Below, in pieces: positions 1 through 10,400 of a DNA stretch of 22,740 nt; positions within the stretch are counted from its first letter, which is position 1; each line of letters starts with the position of its first letter. Source of the stretch: Hofstenia miamia (lineage: Eukaryota; Xenacoelomorpha; Acoela; Hofsteniidae). A model generated the notes under the pieces. The model was not told the origin of the DNA. It did not search any database and saw only the letters and a program-made list of their open reading frames with translations. A program made the translations under genes and the position numbers. Where the stretch lies: positions 2,182,007 to 2,204,746 of the forward strand of contig CABFPE010000041.1 in assembly GCA_900660155.1 (NCBI GenBank). Reading direction: 5' to 3'.

Positions 1-95
1 GAAGGTCTCAGACTCCCTGGGAAATGGTGATTTCCCCGAGCTGAGAGAAATACCAGCATGAAGCTGTGCGAAGTAAGAAATTATAATAATAATGA
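1..95 (+). mobile_element. 3' tip of an RLE-type LINE (last codons, stop, 3' UTR, (AAT)n tail)
   Basis: This is the same sequence as the 3' end of the LINE on the - strand at 22075-22740, here on the + strand. The frame ends in residues RLPGKW and a TGA at 28-30 (RLPGNW then TGA in the right-hand copy). About 50 bases of 3' UTR follow, with shared blocks such as CCCCGAGCTGAGAG and CAGCATGAAGCTGTG, then the (AAT)n tail at about 81-95. The element enters from beyond the left edge, so its body is unseen. It meets the oppositely oriented LINE at 96-1215 directly through the triplet tract. Confidence 0.75.
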
Positions 96-1215
96 ATGAC
101 TTTATTTAGCCGCTGAGGGCATACACAACAAAAAAATAAAAACAAGTCAAGTTTTACGGCAGCGAGGACAGTCACAGGAGATGAAATAGGAGCAAATGGA
201 AGAGTGGGCGAAGTTGGAGAAGGGCTCAGCAAAGAGGAAAGCCATCAAAGATTTCTTGAAGCTCGGTGGTGGGGAAAAGAAATCAATCGCTGTTGGAGGG
301 TTGAGAGTCAAGATGTAATTAGCAGCAGTACAAGCACGATTGAAAAACGAGTGAAGGGTGCGATGTTTCTTGGTACGACGAATGGAGAAAGTGACAACAT
401 CATCAGAGTGAGTGCAGCAGGAATTAGAGAACTTAATGAAATCAAAAGGATCAAGATCCAATTTGCGAGTCAGTAGTCGATTGAACAGAAGGAGATCACA
501 GGCATGGAAGTAGAGTGACAGCGGGAGAGTGGAGAATTTCAGCAGAGCGTCTTTATAGTCCAAAGAGGAAATCCATTTGAAAGCGCGTTTCTGGAAACGT
601 TCCATGGAGTGGAACAAAGCACGAGAAGGCCACCAACAAGGAGACGCGTAGAGAAGAATGGCGCGAGGAATGGACTTGAACAAAGAGAGTTTCACAGCGG
701 ACGAGGTATTAAAAGGAACATTACGGAAAAGGGCAAATAGCGAGGAATTAGCTTTGCGGAGACGCAAAGACACATGTCCAGTCCAATTTAAGTTTGCAGC
801 AAGTTGAACTCCAAGATGAGTGTGATGAGGCGCAAAGTTCACAGGTAGAGGCAAATCAGAAGGGGGAGCCACAGAAAAGGAAATACCACATGTCTTGGTA
901 GTGCTAAAATCAAGATGGTTGACAGAGGACCATGTAGACAAGTGCTCAAGATCAGAAAAAATGTTCGAAGCAAAAGACCAACCAAAATCAAAAATCGCAG
1001 TGTCGTCAACATACAGCAGGCAAGACGAGTTGAGAACAGAATGAGGGAGGTCGTTAATGGCAACAAGGAAGAAAAGAACACAAACACTGAGCCTTGAGGG
1101 GCACCACTAGTAACGGGGACAGAAGAGATAGATGAGTTGATTTTGACACATTGGTGGCGATTGGTCATGTAAGACTGGCACAGTTCGATGAAACCCGCAT
1201 CAAAACCAAATAGAA
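96..1215 (-). pseudogene. 5'-truncated CR1/Jockey-group LINE, C-terminal half of the reverse transcriptase
   Basis: On the - strand this encodes the palm-to-thumb part of a non-LTR reverse transcriptase. In order from the 5' side: the stretch before SGAPQGS (PQG at 1091-1099), a YVDD catalytic box at 1002-1013, the LGVQLAANLNW segment near 790-830, ILLYASPCWWP and RAFKWI of the thumb, then a C-terminal tail with FFNRACTAANY. The stop TGA is at 147-149, followed by a 3' UTR with AATAAA (- strand, 101-106) and an (ATT)n tail. The frame holding YVDD is open from about 1108 to 147. The PQG segment lies in another frame, so a small indel near 1080 breaks the protein. Homology fades near 1215; the endonuclease and the 5' half of the reverse transcriptase are missing, as expected of 5' truncation during target-primed reverse transcription. 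The clade within the CR1/Jockey/Rex1 group is not resolved. Confidence 0.85.
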
Positions 1216-2036
1216 TCGTTAAGCTAAAATGTATAGTTCAAGACACGTAACTAAAGTTAGTACACATTGGATTAATGATTTAGTCAGGCCGAACAAGTAA
1301 AATATATTAATATCAGCAATGATTATATTTCATAATCGGGGAACATAAATTTAGGCCTTGAGATAGACTAAATCCGTTGATCTAAACGAATGTTTCTATG
1401 TACTAAGTTACAGTAATTTTTCTTTAATAAATTCTCTGTTGCGTTTAATAGACTCTTTCTTGCATTCAATTAGGTCGATTTGAATTCAATGAAGTATCTG
1501 TTGCATTCAAAAAGTCGTTGTATATAAACTAGCTAAGAATACCCATTATTTGATCCTCGAAAACATCTGTAAAAATGAATAAAAGTTTTATAAAAAATTC
1601 ATTACACGGAATGAAAAAAGTCCTTTTTGAATATTCCAAATATGAAAATTTTTTTAAAAAATTTGAACGAAACACCCTTTAATTATTGATTTTCTCCCTG
1701 TTTGCTGATATATCCAAGTACGTAAGCATATTCCTATAATATCTTCGCATACTTCAGATGTATCACATCAAAACCATTTTCTATTGAATTTTTTAATTGA
1801 GTTNTTTTCTCCCTGTTTGCTGATATATCCAAGTACGTAAGCATATTCCTATAATATCTTCGCAATCTTCAGATGTATTACATCAAAACCATTTTCTATT
1901 GAATTTTTTAATTGAGTTAATTTCTTCAAATTACTTAGTTCTTCCATTTTGAAAAACAATTCTCAATAAGGTGGAAGAAAAGACAGTAGGTAGGCAAGTA
2001 GAAAAAAATAAAACCATCCCACGAGATTAGTTATAT
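1216..2036. other. Intergenic AT-rich DNA
   Basis: No reading frame or RNA gene is seen. CpG occurs at roughly the frequency expected for this base composition, unlike the region beyond 14 kb. The main structure is the duplicated segment around the N at 1804. Confidence 0.6.
1690..1918. repeat. 114-bp duplication flanking a single N (probable assembly seam)
   Basis: Bases 1690-1803 and 1805-1918 are the same 114-bp sequence, differing at about three positions (CGCATACTTC versus CGCAATCTTC, and GTATCAC versus GTATTAC), with one N at 1804. Because the copies abut the N exactly, this is more likely two overlapping contig or haplotype ends placed end to end than a real tandem duplication. Confidence 0.8.
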
Positions 2037-3079
2037 TGTAGAGTCACTCGGGGCCCTTATTTTAATTATTTCAATTATTTCTGATTAATTTGGCACTCTA
2101 GTTTAGTGATTACGTCATCATGACGAAGTAATTGTTGCTACCCATTTATCAATTTATTAGTGTTAAATTCTTTGTATTTTCGAGTGCAGTTTTACGATCA
2201 TTTTATTATTGTCCCCTCGATCTGAATCATAGGTATTATTGCTCGTTTCATTTGCGAGGGAATTTCATGCAACATTTTGTAAACACGTAACAGGTAATAA
2301 TTTGCTGAAATTGTTATAAATACGTGAGGAAACTGTAGCGATTGCACAATATAATTCGTCTCATTTCAATCGTGTTTGATCTTTTTTGATTTATTTATAT
2401 GCTAACCCCTTTTAGGTCGTTATGAATTTTATAATAAATCTTGCTTAAGATCCGGCGACAATTTGGGAGTTACTCCACGAGTGTCTGGGGCGAAAACTAG
2501 CCCCTTAACAGTTGGCAACCCAAATCGTGGTCGCTTTAGGTTATGGCTACGTGTACATGTAGGGAATAACATCTTTTAATTTGATCATTTCATTTCGTAC
2601 ATGCACTTAATAACAACACATTGCAAATATACTATGCCGTTGGCGAACGTGAATGCACAGTAATTATGTGCCTTTTGTTTTATTATTTACATGAGATAAC
2701 AGAACTCCGAGCTAAATTGTTTATTTGAGCTAGAAATTAATACTTGAGACACACAAATAGCACCTTGGCGAGTAAGGATGGCTTCATGGATATGGCTTCG
2801 GCGTGATGCCATGTGAATTGGTTGATGCTGGAAGTCTATTCTATATGGATAGTTTCTGTTTTTCTGGAACGCGGGTCGCTCTCTACAATGGTAGACTTTG
2901 CAACCTTCGATATTAAATCTTGAGTTTCCCANGTTTCTGTTTTTCTTAAGTGAAGCACTAATGCTCTTTTTGCTGGAACGCGAGTCGCTCTCTACAATGG
3001 TAGCCTTTGCAACCTTCGATATTAAATCTTGAGTTTCCCAGTACCGCTTGAGTAGCCAGAGCTCCCCCGTGATTATACA
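2037..3079. mobile_element. Non-autonomous TGTAG-ended element, copy 1 (Ginger-like MITE or solo LTR)
   Basis: The element begins TGTAGAGTCACTCGGGGCCC and ends GCTCCCCCGTGATTATACA. The reverse complement of the end is TGTATAATCACGGGGGAGC, an imperfect inverted repeat of the start. ATAT at 2033-2036 and at 3080-3083 forms a 4-bp target duplication. A second copy lies at 13683-14656. There is no coding frame. A TATAAATA at about 2316 and an AATAAA at about 2432 could be promoter and polyadenylation signals. TGTNR ends with 4-bp duplications are known for Ginger DNA transposons; TG...CA ends with a 4-bp duplication also fit a solo LTR. The roughly 15-20 bp inverted ends favour a DNA transposon. 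The N-joined duplication at 2852-3040 inflates its length by about 80-110 bp. Confidence 0.65.
2852..3040. repeat. Duplication flanking a single N at 2932 (probable assembly seam)
   Basis: Bases 2852-2931 (80 bp) recur at 2933-3040 (108 bp), separated only by one N. The second copy contains 28 extra bases after GTTTCTGTTTTTCT and has small substitutions (GCGGGTCGCT versus GCGAGTCGCT). The other copy of this element, at 14.5 kb, has a single version. The pattern fits two alleles placed in series. Confidence 0.75.
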
Positions 3080-3083
3080 ATAT

Positions 3084-5500
3084 ATGGGTTATGCTAGCAT
3101 TGTCTAGAATACAAATAGGATCTATAATATATTTTTCATGACATATATTTGCAATTTCATCCCCAAATTCACAGGTGTGTATTGTAATCTTGTAATATAA
3201 AATGTATGTCTTATTAATCGCTGCTATTATTGATGTAATTCTAGAACGAACATAAAGAACTCAAGATATAGCGCTTTTGTCCTGCAAGTTATCGACTTCT
3301 TTTTGGTAGAGTGATTATTTAACCCCCTGCTTCATCAACAAAAATGAAAGATTCAGAAAGGTGTCCTGCTAGATGATTCTAAAGTATTGAGAATATGCGT
3401 AGTGTGAATTGAGATGATACTTCCCCAATTTCTAGCTCCTGGAGTTAAATCAGCTTTCTTAACCGTATAATGAAAGGCTCATAAAGCCAAATCGACACAG
3501 CTGATCGATATAACTATTTCTGTTTCATAACTTCTAACATCCTCTCTTAAAACTCTCATTGTTACAAAGCAATCCTAATCAAACCAATTCCGATAGCTTA
3601 TTTATGTTCGGGTTTCAGTCTAACATTATTGGAACCCCTCAAATAAAAGCTGGTTTTTTAGCTAGTATATATAAAAGCTATTTTTAATGCAACAGATACC
3701 CTATTGACTGGAAGAGGCTTTATTAAGAAAAATTACAGTATGTTTGATGAGAATACAATTCTAGGATAAAGTTCTTATGCCGTTTAAATATGAAATGAGG
3801 AAATCATAAAGTCAAGCAAGCAATCAGTAAAATTGGCGAATACTCTAAAAATTGCTGATGAAAATAAATAGATGTCTCAAATTATAAGGCATAAGTCATT
3901 TGTAGAATAAATAATTTAATGATAAATTATTTAAATATTATAGTCACCAATTAAATTCTCCATTTTAAAATACAAAAAATTACTTGTAACCAAAAATTAT
4001 TTCCAATAATGTTCAATGCTATTCCACTTACATCTGAAATTAACGATATTAAGTGGATATGATACAACCATATCCGAGGCCCAAAGTTATTTATCTTACA
4101 TGTAAATGATTAAGACATTATGTTAACAACGCATAACCCTAATTTCCGATCTTATGGAGGGATAAATGATATTTTACGCTATTCCCACTGGCGAAAATCT
4201 ATAGCTATATAGTAAATTAAAAAATGAAAATTCCAAAAATATTGTAACAACGGATTCTGCCAACAATTATTTATTAACACCTGCGAAGATATTATGCGAA
4301 TAATTTGAGAGCTCTGGTTAAAGTGCATGGATATCAAAAATTAAATTTCTACGTTTTTCGGTATATTACGTATTATGAAATAAAATAGTTGTATTTGGCA
4401 ACATTCAAACAGGCTGCATTTTTCCCTCTTGTAGAATTAGGGAAAACTCAATATGTACTTTGCGTTTGTTTTTCTGTGTGTTCCAAGATACGTAAGTTTG
4501 ATTTGATGCCATTCATCTACTAGTATAATGCTTAAAAAAAATCATTCGCAAATTCATTGCTATTATATTTTTTATGGTTTCTAGCATGTCTAAGTCCATG
4601 TACTTTCCCTGTCCACTTTCTATCACTGCACCTGATTGTACCACCAGATATTGCATATCCGAGCTTTGAATTGATATTTTGGAGGGGAATTAGAAACCAA
4701 ATTATATTATAGTTCCTCCACTATCATAAAGTGACCGGATATACAAGATATACCGGTAGATGATAAGCGTAAATTTGAAATAGGAGCTTTCAAACATTTT
4801 CTTGGTGATCATTTATCTTTTGCTCGCTGCTCTGATATTGTTGATCAACTATCAAGACGTAAATATCATCCTCTTGTCGCATAACTGTACATTATCTTAG
4901 GATAGCGAGGACAAATAACTTAAAATTACACTAAAATGAGAATTCTAAATATCATTTCTTATGAACACAACCTGGCAAACAAAAATTTTGATGAATGTTT
5001 GACATTGAATAACCGGCCATCAAACACGCTATCAGACAAGCCATCACACTACCTATCAAAAAAAATTAACATCAAATGAATTTAGATATTTTCCGTCAAA
5101 AAATCTAATTATTTAATAAAAACCTATTATAGCTAAAATAAACTAAATAAAACTGCTAAAAACCATTAAATTGTCCTGCTATCTATTCTATATTAACATT
5201 ATCGTTTACACACAACGCAGTGGTTAATTTACTGTAAACATTCTGGTTTCATTGGTGATGCGAAGTATGGTGTATTAAATTACTATCGCGAAAATGCTAT
5301 GTGGATGTTTGGATCATCTGCCAAATAGACCTTGCACAAACCTAAGCGGGAAATCGGGTGCTTAGTCTTCATATATTGAACCTAGTAAAAAAATTTTTTA
5401 AATTCAATGTAATTTCTTAAAAAAATGACACACATTTGAGAAATAGATATGGAATCCACTTGAATAAAACAGACATCAAATAAAATAGGTTTTTGATTGT
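3084..5500. other. Intergenic AT-rich DNA without recognisable genes
   Basis: No supported coding frame. Two small curiosities: an imperfect palindrome at about 4734-4757 (ACCGGATAT ... ATATACCGGT), and a short ~11-12-bp periodic stretch with recurring ATCA around 5018-5062. Confidence 0.5.
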
Positions 5501-5501
5501 A

Positions 5502-5549
5502 CAGTTAGTGAAACATTCAGTTAGTAAAACATCCAGTTAATGAAATGTC
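5502..5549. repeat. Three tandem 16-bp units
   Basis: CAGTTAGTGAAACATT, CAGTTAGTAAAACATC and CAGTTAATGAAATGTC follow one another with no spacer. The copies differ by substitutions only. Function unknown. Confidence 0.8.
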
Positions 5550-5772
5550 TGCATTAATTATTATTATTTATATTAGTGCTGCCTGTATGTCTATAGTTTA
5601 TCAGATTCTATATGATTGCTTATTCGAGATCGAAGAAAAGTGATCTTTTTACATTTTCGTTTTTACGAAACACGAAGTTTGATGTAAAAAATTAATCGTG
5701 ATTTCTGTGGCTATGTAGAAAATGCATTACTATCACAAAAACTAGACACTTCTGGCGAGCGAATTTCAAACA

Positions 5773-6060
5773 ATGCAAAATTTGACAAGCGATCAAGCTG
5801 AGAGAATTTTGCATATTAATAATCTGCTGAAGGCGTCAATAGAGGTGTTCAAAAAAACATTACAAGAATTATTCAACTTTTTCGATGAACAGAAAGAATT
5901 TCAAGAATTAAGACATATTTGTAAACTTAGAAATAATATAGCCCTAACGAGTGTCTTGTCCAAGACAACTCCACATTTCAATAAACAATTTTGGTTAGTT
6001 TTCTTTCTTTTTCCCGTGTCATCATTATATAAACTAATACGACACCAAAATTTGAATTAG
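5773..6060 (+). CDS. Candidate exon 1 of an unrecognised protein (weak)
   Basis: An open frame of 95 codons starts MQNLTSDQAERILHINN and is rich in leucine, glutamate, lysine and glutamine in a helical pattern up to about residue 73; it is open back to 5746. After ...HFNKQF the DNA reads TTTTG|GTTAGTTTTCTTTC, which resembles a 5' splice site at 5994, and the remaining codons (FFLFPVSS...) look intronic. The next frame at 6163-6390 follows a good 3' splice site. The phases do not match for this donor/acceptor pair (joining gives a TGA), so either a different donor is used, the gene is broken, or the frame is chance. I recognise no family. Confidence is low. Confidence 0.25.
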   Translation: MQNLTSDQAERILHINNLLKASIEVFKKTLQELFNFFDEQKEFQELRHICKLRNNIALTSVLSKTTPHFNKQFWLVFFLFPVSSLYKLIRHQNLN

Positions 6061-6205
6061 AATTTCAAAACGATTACAAACAAAAGGAGTTTTGCCTCAC
6101 AATAGCATTTCTGATCACTATATTTCTCTTGTCAAACTATAAACTATCAGTCTATCATCAAGATGTTTACGAACTTAAAAATAATATATTATATTTTCTT
6201 GCAAG

Positions 6206-6390
6206 AAATGCTCTGCTCTGCTCTTAAAGTTCTTACTAACCGCAAAGTAATCATTGTTGACAAGGATCCGCTATGGATGGCCAAATTTGGGTATTATACC
6301 TTTGTAGTAAACTTGACGCAATTATACCAGAAGCTTGTAAAAATAAAAAGTCAAACAAATTTGGGACTTGAACAATTCTCCCTCAAATAG
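6206..6390 (+). CDS. Candidate terminal exon of the same unrecognised protein (weak)
   Basis: A pyrimidine-rich stretch ending TTTTCTTGCAAG at 6205 looks like a 3' splice site. The frame after it reads MLCSALKVLTNRKVIIVDKD and continues through WMAKFGYYTFVVNLTQLYQKL to a TAG at 6388-6390. The mix of hydrophobic and charged residues looks more protein-like than neighbouring chance frames, but I recognise no family. The last 97 bases recur at 7019-7115 as part of the N-joined duplication. With 5773-5993 it could encode about 135 residues if the splice phase problem is resolved. Confidence 0.28.
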
Positions 6391-7742
6391 TTACCGTATT
6401 TCATCAATCTACTTTAGGTAATAAGCTTCAATGAATTATGGTTCCCTCTAAGTTTTATACAAACATTTCTTTTATTGATTCAAATCTTGATGACCTTCCT
6501 CTGGATATCTGCAATTACTTGAAGAAAATTAAAAGCACATGATACATCATCAGATGGAATACCATATTTGACCCCCAAAAAAGCTGTCCACATTTTATAA
6601 GAACCATTATGAAAAATGATTAATTTTTTTTTGAGAGACATTATGTTCCTTCAATAATAATAATAAAATAATAAAAGACTCTATAAGGATGACGAAGTTC
6701 CAAGTATTTGTCCCTCACTTAAAGTTCCTCAGCCTACTATGTTTGATCATCGAGTAATCTAACTTCTTTCTGTCCTGTTCTTTTGAAACATGTTAACACC
6801 CAGATTTGCTTATCAAAAACAAGTTTCTCTCGACCTAAATTCTTCGGCTAAACAATTTTCAATAATGGAATGACGTTGTGCTTGATGCAAATATTTTGAC
6901 ATTTAAGTAAAAAAATTCTAGGTGTCAATTGATTCGGAACTAAATCGAAAAGATACAATAATGATAGATGCAGAGCCTCCTCGTTCATGACTATGCTGAA
7001 ACACTGGAAGAAATTATNTTATACCTTTGTAGTAAACTTGACGCAATTATACCAGAAGCTTGTAAAAATAAAAAGTCAAACAAATTTGGGACTTGAACAA
7101 TTCTCCCTCAAATAGTTACCGTATTTCATCAATCTACTTTAGGTAATAAGCTTCAATGAATTATGGTTCCCTCTAAGTTTTATACAAACATTTCTTTTAT
7201 TGATTCAAATCTTGATGACCTTCCTCTGGATATCTGCAATTACTTGAAGAAAATTAAAAGCACATGATACATCATCAGATGGAATACCATATTTGACCCC
7301 CAAAAAAGCTGTCCACATTTTATAAGAACCATTATGAAAAATGATTAATTTTTTTTTGAGAGACATTATGTTCCTTCAATAATAATAATAAAATAATAAA
7401 AGACTCTATAAGGATGACGAAGTTCCAAGTATTTGTCCCTCACTTAAAGTTCCTCAGCCTACTATGTTTGATCATCGAGTAATCTAACTTCTTTCTGTCC
7501 TGTTCTTTTGAAACATGTTAACACCCAGATTTGCTTATCAAAAACAAGTTTCTCTCGACCTAAATTCTTCGGCTAAACAACTTTCAATAATGGAATGACG
7601 TTGTGCTTGATGCAAATATTTTGACATTTAAGTAAAAAAACTCTAGGTGTCAATTGATTCGGAACTAAATCGAAAAGATACAATAATAATAGATGCAGAG
7701 CCTCCTCGTTCATGACTATGCTGAAACACTGGAAGAAATTAT
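6294..7742. repeat. 724-bp duplication flanking a single N at 7018 (probable assembly seam)
   Basis: Bases 6294-7017 and 7019-7742 align along their whole 724-bp length without an indel. I see three substitutions (for example ACAATTTTCAATAA versus ACAACTTTCAATAA). The two copies touch the single N. Divergence of roughly 0.4 percent is typical of two alleles, so the second copy is probably the other haplotype or an unmerged contig overlap. The duplicated piece includes the end of the candidate exon at 6206-6390. Confidence 0.85.
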
Positions 7743-8524
7743 TGACAGATTTCTATAAAATACAGAGAAGGCCTTAATTTTGAAAAATGACAGTTTTTCT
7801 TAATATTATTACTGCTGTCAATAACAATCCTTTCGATTTTTAAAATATTAATTATTTAGAGTTTCATTTATAATACACATCTGGAATGCAAATGCAAGGA
7901 CAAAGTCAGAATATCACTGCATCTCAATTGTATGCGTTTTTAATGAAGAATTTGTGTTGTTGCATTTTCTCGATAACCTATACGTAAAATCATTCTAATA
8001 ATCGGCGAGGATATAGAACAGGGTGCAAAATTAATAAAATGTATAAAAAAATCGATATACACAAATAACTTTGAATAATTACTAAATTTGTAGCACTGTG
8101 GTAAAAAAAGTCGGGTAAAATTGTCAGGCTTTGGCTAAACACCGCCAGGGAATAATTTATGAAACAAGGAAAGAATACTAATATATATATTTCGATTTTT
8201 ATAAGAACTTATTCAATACGTTTTACTCGTGGTAGTTCAACAACTATTATATTATAATGGATCATATCATTTTTATCTTTAAAATGTTACATGACCTTTT
8301 CAGATGCGCTTTGTTTAGCACATTAGTTATTGAGTCACTTTGTGTATATTTACATCACTTTTTGTTAAAAATCCTGAATACAACAAGCTTGCACATTCTA
8401 ATTTTTTGATTATTGATAGAAGTCTAAAATGTGAAGAAATTCTTTCTTGGATTAATAAAATTATTACGGAAAGGATAGATGGAGACAATCATAGAAATTG
8501 TACGTCATAATAAGGAAATGTATG
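7743..8524. other. Intergenic AT-rich DNA
   Basis: No coding frame, RNA gene or clear repeat is visible in this stretch. Confidence 0.5.
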
Positions 8525-8541
8525 TATATATATATATATAA
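8525..8541. repeat. (TA)n microsatellite
   Basis: An uninterrupted TA run just downstream, on the - strand, of the hammerhead-like motif at 8563-8592. Confidence 0.9.
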
Positions 8542-8562
8542 ACAAGAAATATTTTATGTAAA

Positions 8563-8592
8563 CATGTTTCGAGTGTCTCCACTCATCGTCAG
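8563..8592 (-). ncRNA. Hammerhead-ribozyme-like motif (probably degenerate)
   Basis: On the - strand the order is CTGACGA (8586-8592), T, GAGTG, GAGA, CACTC, GAAAC. This matches the hammerhead core CUGANGA / stem II / GAAA, with a perfect 5-bp stem II closed by a GNRA-type loop. ATGT-TT-ACAT after GAAAC could form stem III. Two defects are visible: an extra T between CUGANGA and stem II, and no UH cleavage site after stem III (AAA instead of the expected GUH); stem I is not evident. Such motifs occur in the terminal repeats of Penelope-like retroelements and in retrozymes, so this may be the remnant of one. No Penelope reverse transcriptase is present. Confidence 0.35.
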
Positions 8593-8786
8593 TACAAAAT
8601 AACTAAAATAATATGGGGTAAATATAAATTTTACATTTCCCATAGTACGAAGCGGTTTTTCCATTCAGAAATCCCTCATTTTCGAGTTATATGGACTTTG
8701 ACTATACAGTGATAATTGTATCCATGTTGAGCATATCTATGCAAAGTTTGAGGCTTATAGCCCCAACAGCCAATTTTCTTTGGGTA

Positions 8787-9191
8787 ACTTTAGGAATTAC
8801 CACTGTGAAGTGCTACATGACCTGCTATTCCCATGCGATTTGCTTGTTTCAATGCCCAGGAAATTAAAATTTCGACGCACTTGGTACCAAAATGGGAGTG
8901 GGACCCTAAACGAAGAACGTGGGACCTCGGATTCCAAAAAATTCTAAATAATTTTTTCAAAATTCTGTTTCCAAATGAAATGTATCCCATGGAATCACAG
9001 GTAAACATGGGATAAGAATATTTACTGGGATATGTCTTTTTATGGATGTGGGACCAATAATTTACATGAAATTTGGCCTTGGACCAATAATTTATGGTCC
9101 ATTCAGACCCTTTGTGCAGAGCGGTCATTATCAAAATTTGGCTGTACACAGCGGTCAAATGAAGGTCCAGTTTTGTCCACAGTGGTCAGTA
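8787..9191. mobile_element. Possible MITE remnant with short inverted ends and internal repeats
   Basis: The interval begins with ACCACTGTGAA near 8797 and ends with TCCACAGTGGT near 9187, an inverted pair of about 10 bp. Inside are repeated motifs: TTGGACCAATAATTTA-like units twice (about 9047-9095), and AGCGGTCA / AGTGGTCA three times near 9117-9187. It is more GC- and CpG-rich than its surroundings. No convincing target-site duplication was found and the superfamily is unassigned. Confidence 0.3.
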
Positions 9192-9194
9192 TAA

Positions 9195-9211
9195 CTATAT
9201 ATATATATATA
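9195..9211. repeat. (TA)n microsatellite
   Basis: Short TA run directly beside the repeated AGTGGTCA motif. Confidence 0.85.
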
Positions 9212-9394
9212 CTGATATTTCAACAACTTCGTATCGAAGACAGCTTGAATTAATAGTTTCTGGACAAGGGAATTTAGGAAGTTTTTGCATTAACTTCTGA
9301 TTATTTAATATGAATTCCTTTTTGTTTTTCTATTCGCTACAGTTGATTGAATTACTTTGTGTAGTTTTGGTTATTATTGATGTTTTGGAAAAGT

Positions 9395-9451
9395 NATATA
9401 TATATAATATATATTTATATATAATATAATATATATATATATATATATATC
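9395..9451. repeat. (TA)n-rich tract with a single N at 9395
   Basis: Interrupted TA repeats follow the N. As at the three other N positions, the join was made at a hard-to-assemble sequence; here the overlap is low-complexity, so no duplication can be read. Confidence 0.85.
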
Positions 9452-9929
9452 AAAGTTAGTTGTAGTATACCATGGTTATATCAATTAAGTGAATTCATAT
9501 GTAAAATGGAATAGTAATTATAAATATGAATGCGTTTTACTGATAAAAATGGATTTTTAAGCAAGTCCATGGAAAAATGTTTAATATCACCAGTATATTA
9601 AAACTTTTAAATGTATAAATAGCTTATGCAATAGAACGGACCTTTCGACCTCGAGCATAAATTAAAAGGATTTAATTTCATAATAATGATTTTTGCATTG
9701 CAAGAAAATAAATACACCTTAATACGAATGAGCACATTTTGTAAATCTGACTTTTTAAAAAAATATCTGTAAGTAGCTCGTTTTTGTGAAAGTATTACGA
9801 CAACATTTTGTGGGCTAATTAGCCATATAAGTGTAACTGTATTATTAATAGAATGTTCATACAGCAGATATTGACCAGCCGGCTTGCACACAATACACAG
9901 CCTACATTTAAATGATGTACCGATCAATA
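9452..9929. other. Intergenic AT-rich DNA
   Basis: No supported gene. A 106-codon frame on the - strand at 9607-9927 has no recognisable motif and an ordinary intergenic composition, so it is not called. Confidence 0.5.
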
Positions 9930-9934
9930 TTTTA

Positions 9935-10015
9935 GGAAAGATACCACGTTATCAGTATTTTTCGGTATTGTCATAATATAGCGGTATTGGTTTCAGTATT
10001 GCTATACCGCCGGGC
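9935..10015 (-). mobile_element. Probable hAT-type transposon end
   Basis: Read on the - strand the segment starts TAGAGCCCGGCGGTATAGC and contains repeated CGGTATT/AATACCG subterminal motifs. Ends with GCCCGG followed by GGTAT/ATACC repeats are common in hAT elements and their MITEs. No matching opposite end or 8-bp duplication was found nearby, so this is probably one surviving end. Confidence 0.4.
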
Positions 10016-10368
10016 TCTAGAAACTTTAAACAGGTCATTTCGTTTTTTGAAAAATCAGTAAATGACTAGTTATTCTAGGCAGTATTATGTAACAATATCT
10101 ATAGAATTAAATATCCAATCAAATTCGTTTTTGATTATAACGTTTTGAATCAGTAATTGAGGTGTTGATTATAATCTTCCCAGTGATAGAGAAACACAAT
10201 TCCTATTAAACTTAATTGATGAATAAACAAGTGGCCGAGTATCAAAATAATGCTCGTCTGAACGCACCTTTAGTTTCTCTTATGAATATAGCTTCTGCAA
10301 TTTTTGTATGCTTGGTTTTCATTAAAATAGTAAAGTTCTTCCTCTTAGGTGCATGTTCATGGCAACCC

Positions 10369-10400
<32 letters not shown>

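Noticed and set aside
204..476. 90-codon + strand frame
   Set aside because: Antisense shadow of the LINE reverse transcriptase frame.
2451..2540. LTR retrotransposon primer-binding site (TTGGCAACCCAAATCGTGG)
   Set aside because: It lies inside the TGTAG element, no gag-pol follows, it is not conserved in copy 2, and the better-supported element end is at 3079.
5018..5062. CRISPR-like short periodic repeats
   Set aside because: The ATCA-containing units are about 11-12 bp with no spacer structure; simple AT-rich repetition.
8790..9158. 122-codon frame on the - strand
   Set aside because: It runs through a repeat-rich interval bounded by short inverted repeats, has no recognisable motif, and overlaps an opposite-strand frame; more likely a chance frame in a MITE.
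9607..9927. 106-codon frame on the - strand
   Set aside because: No domain, no splice context and composition like its surroundings.
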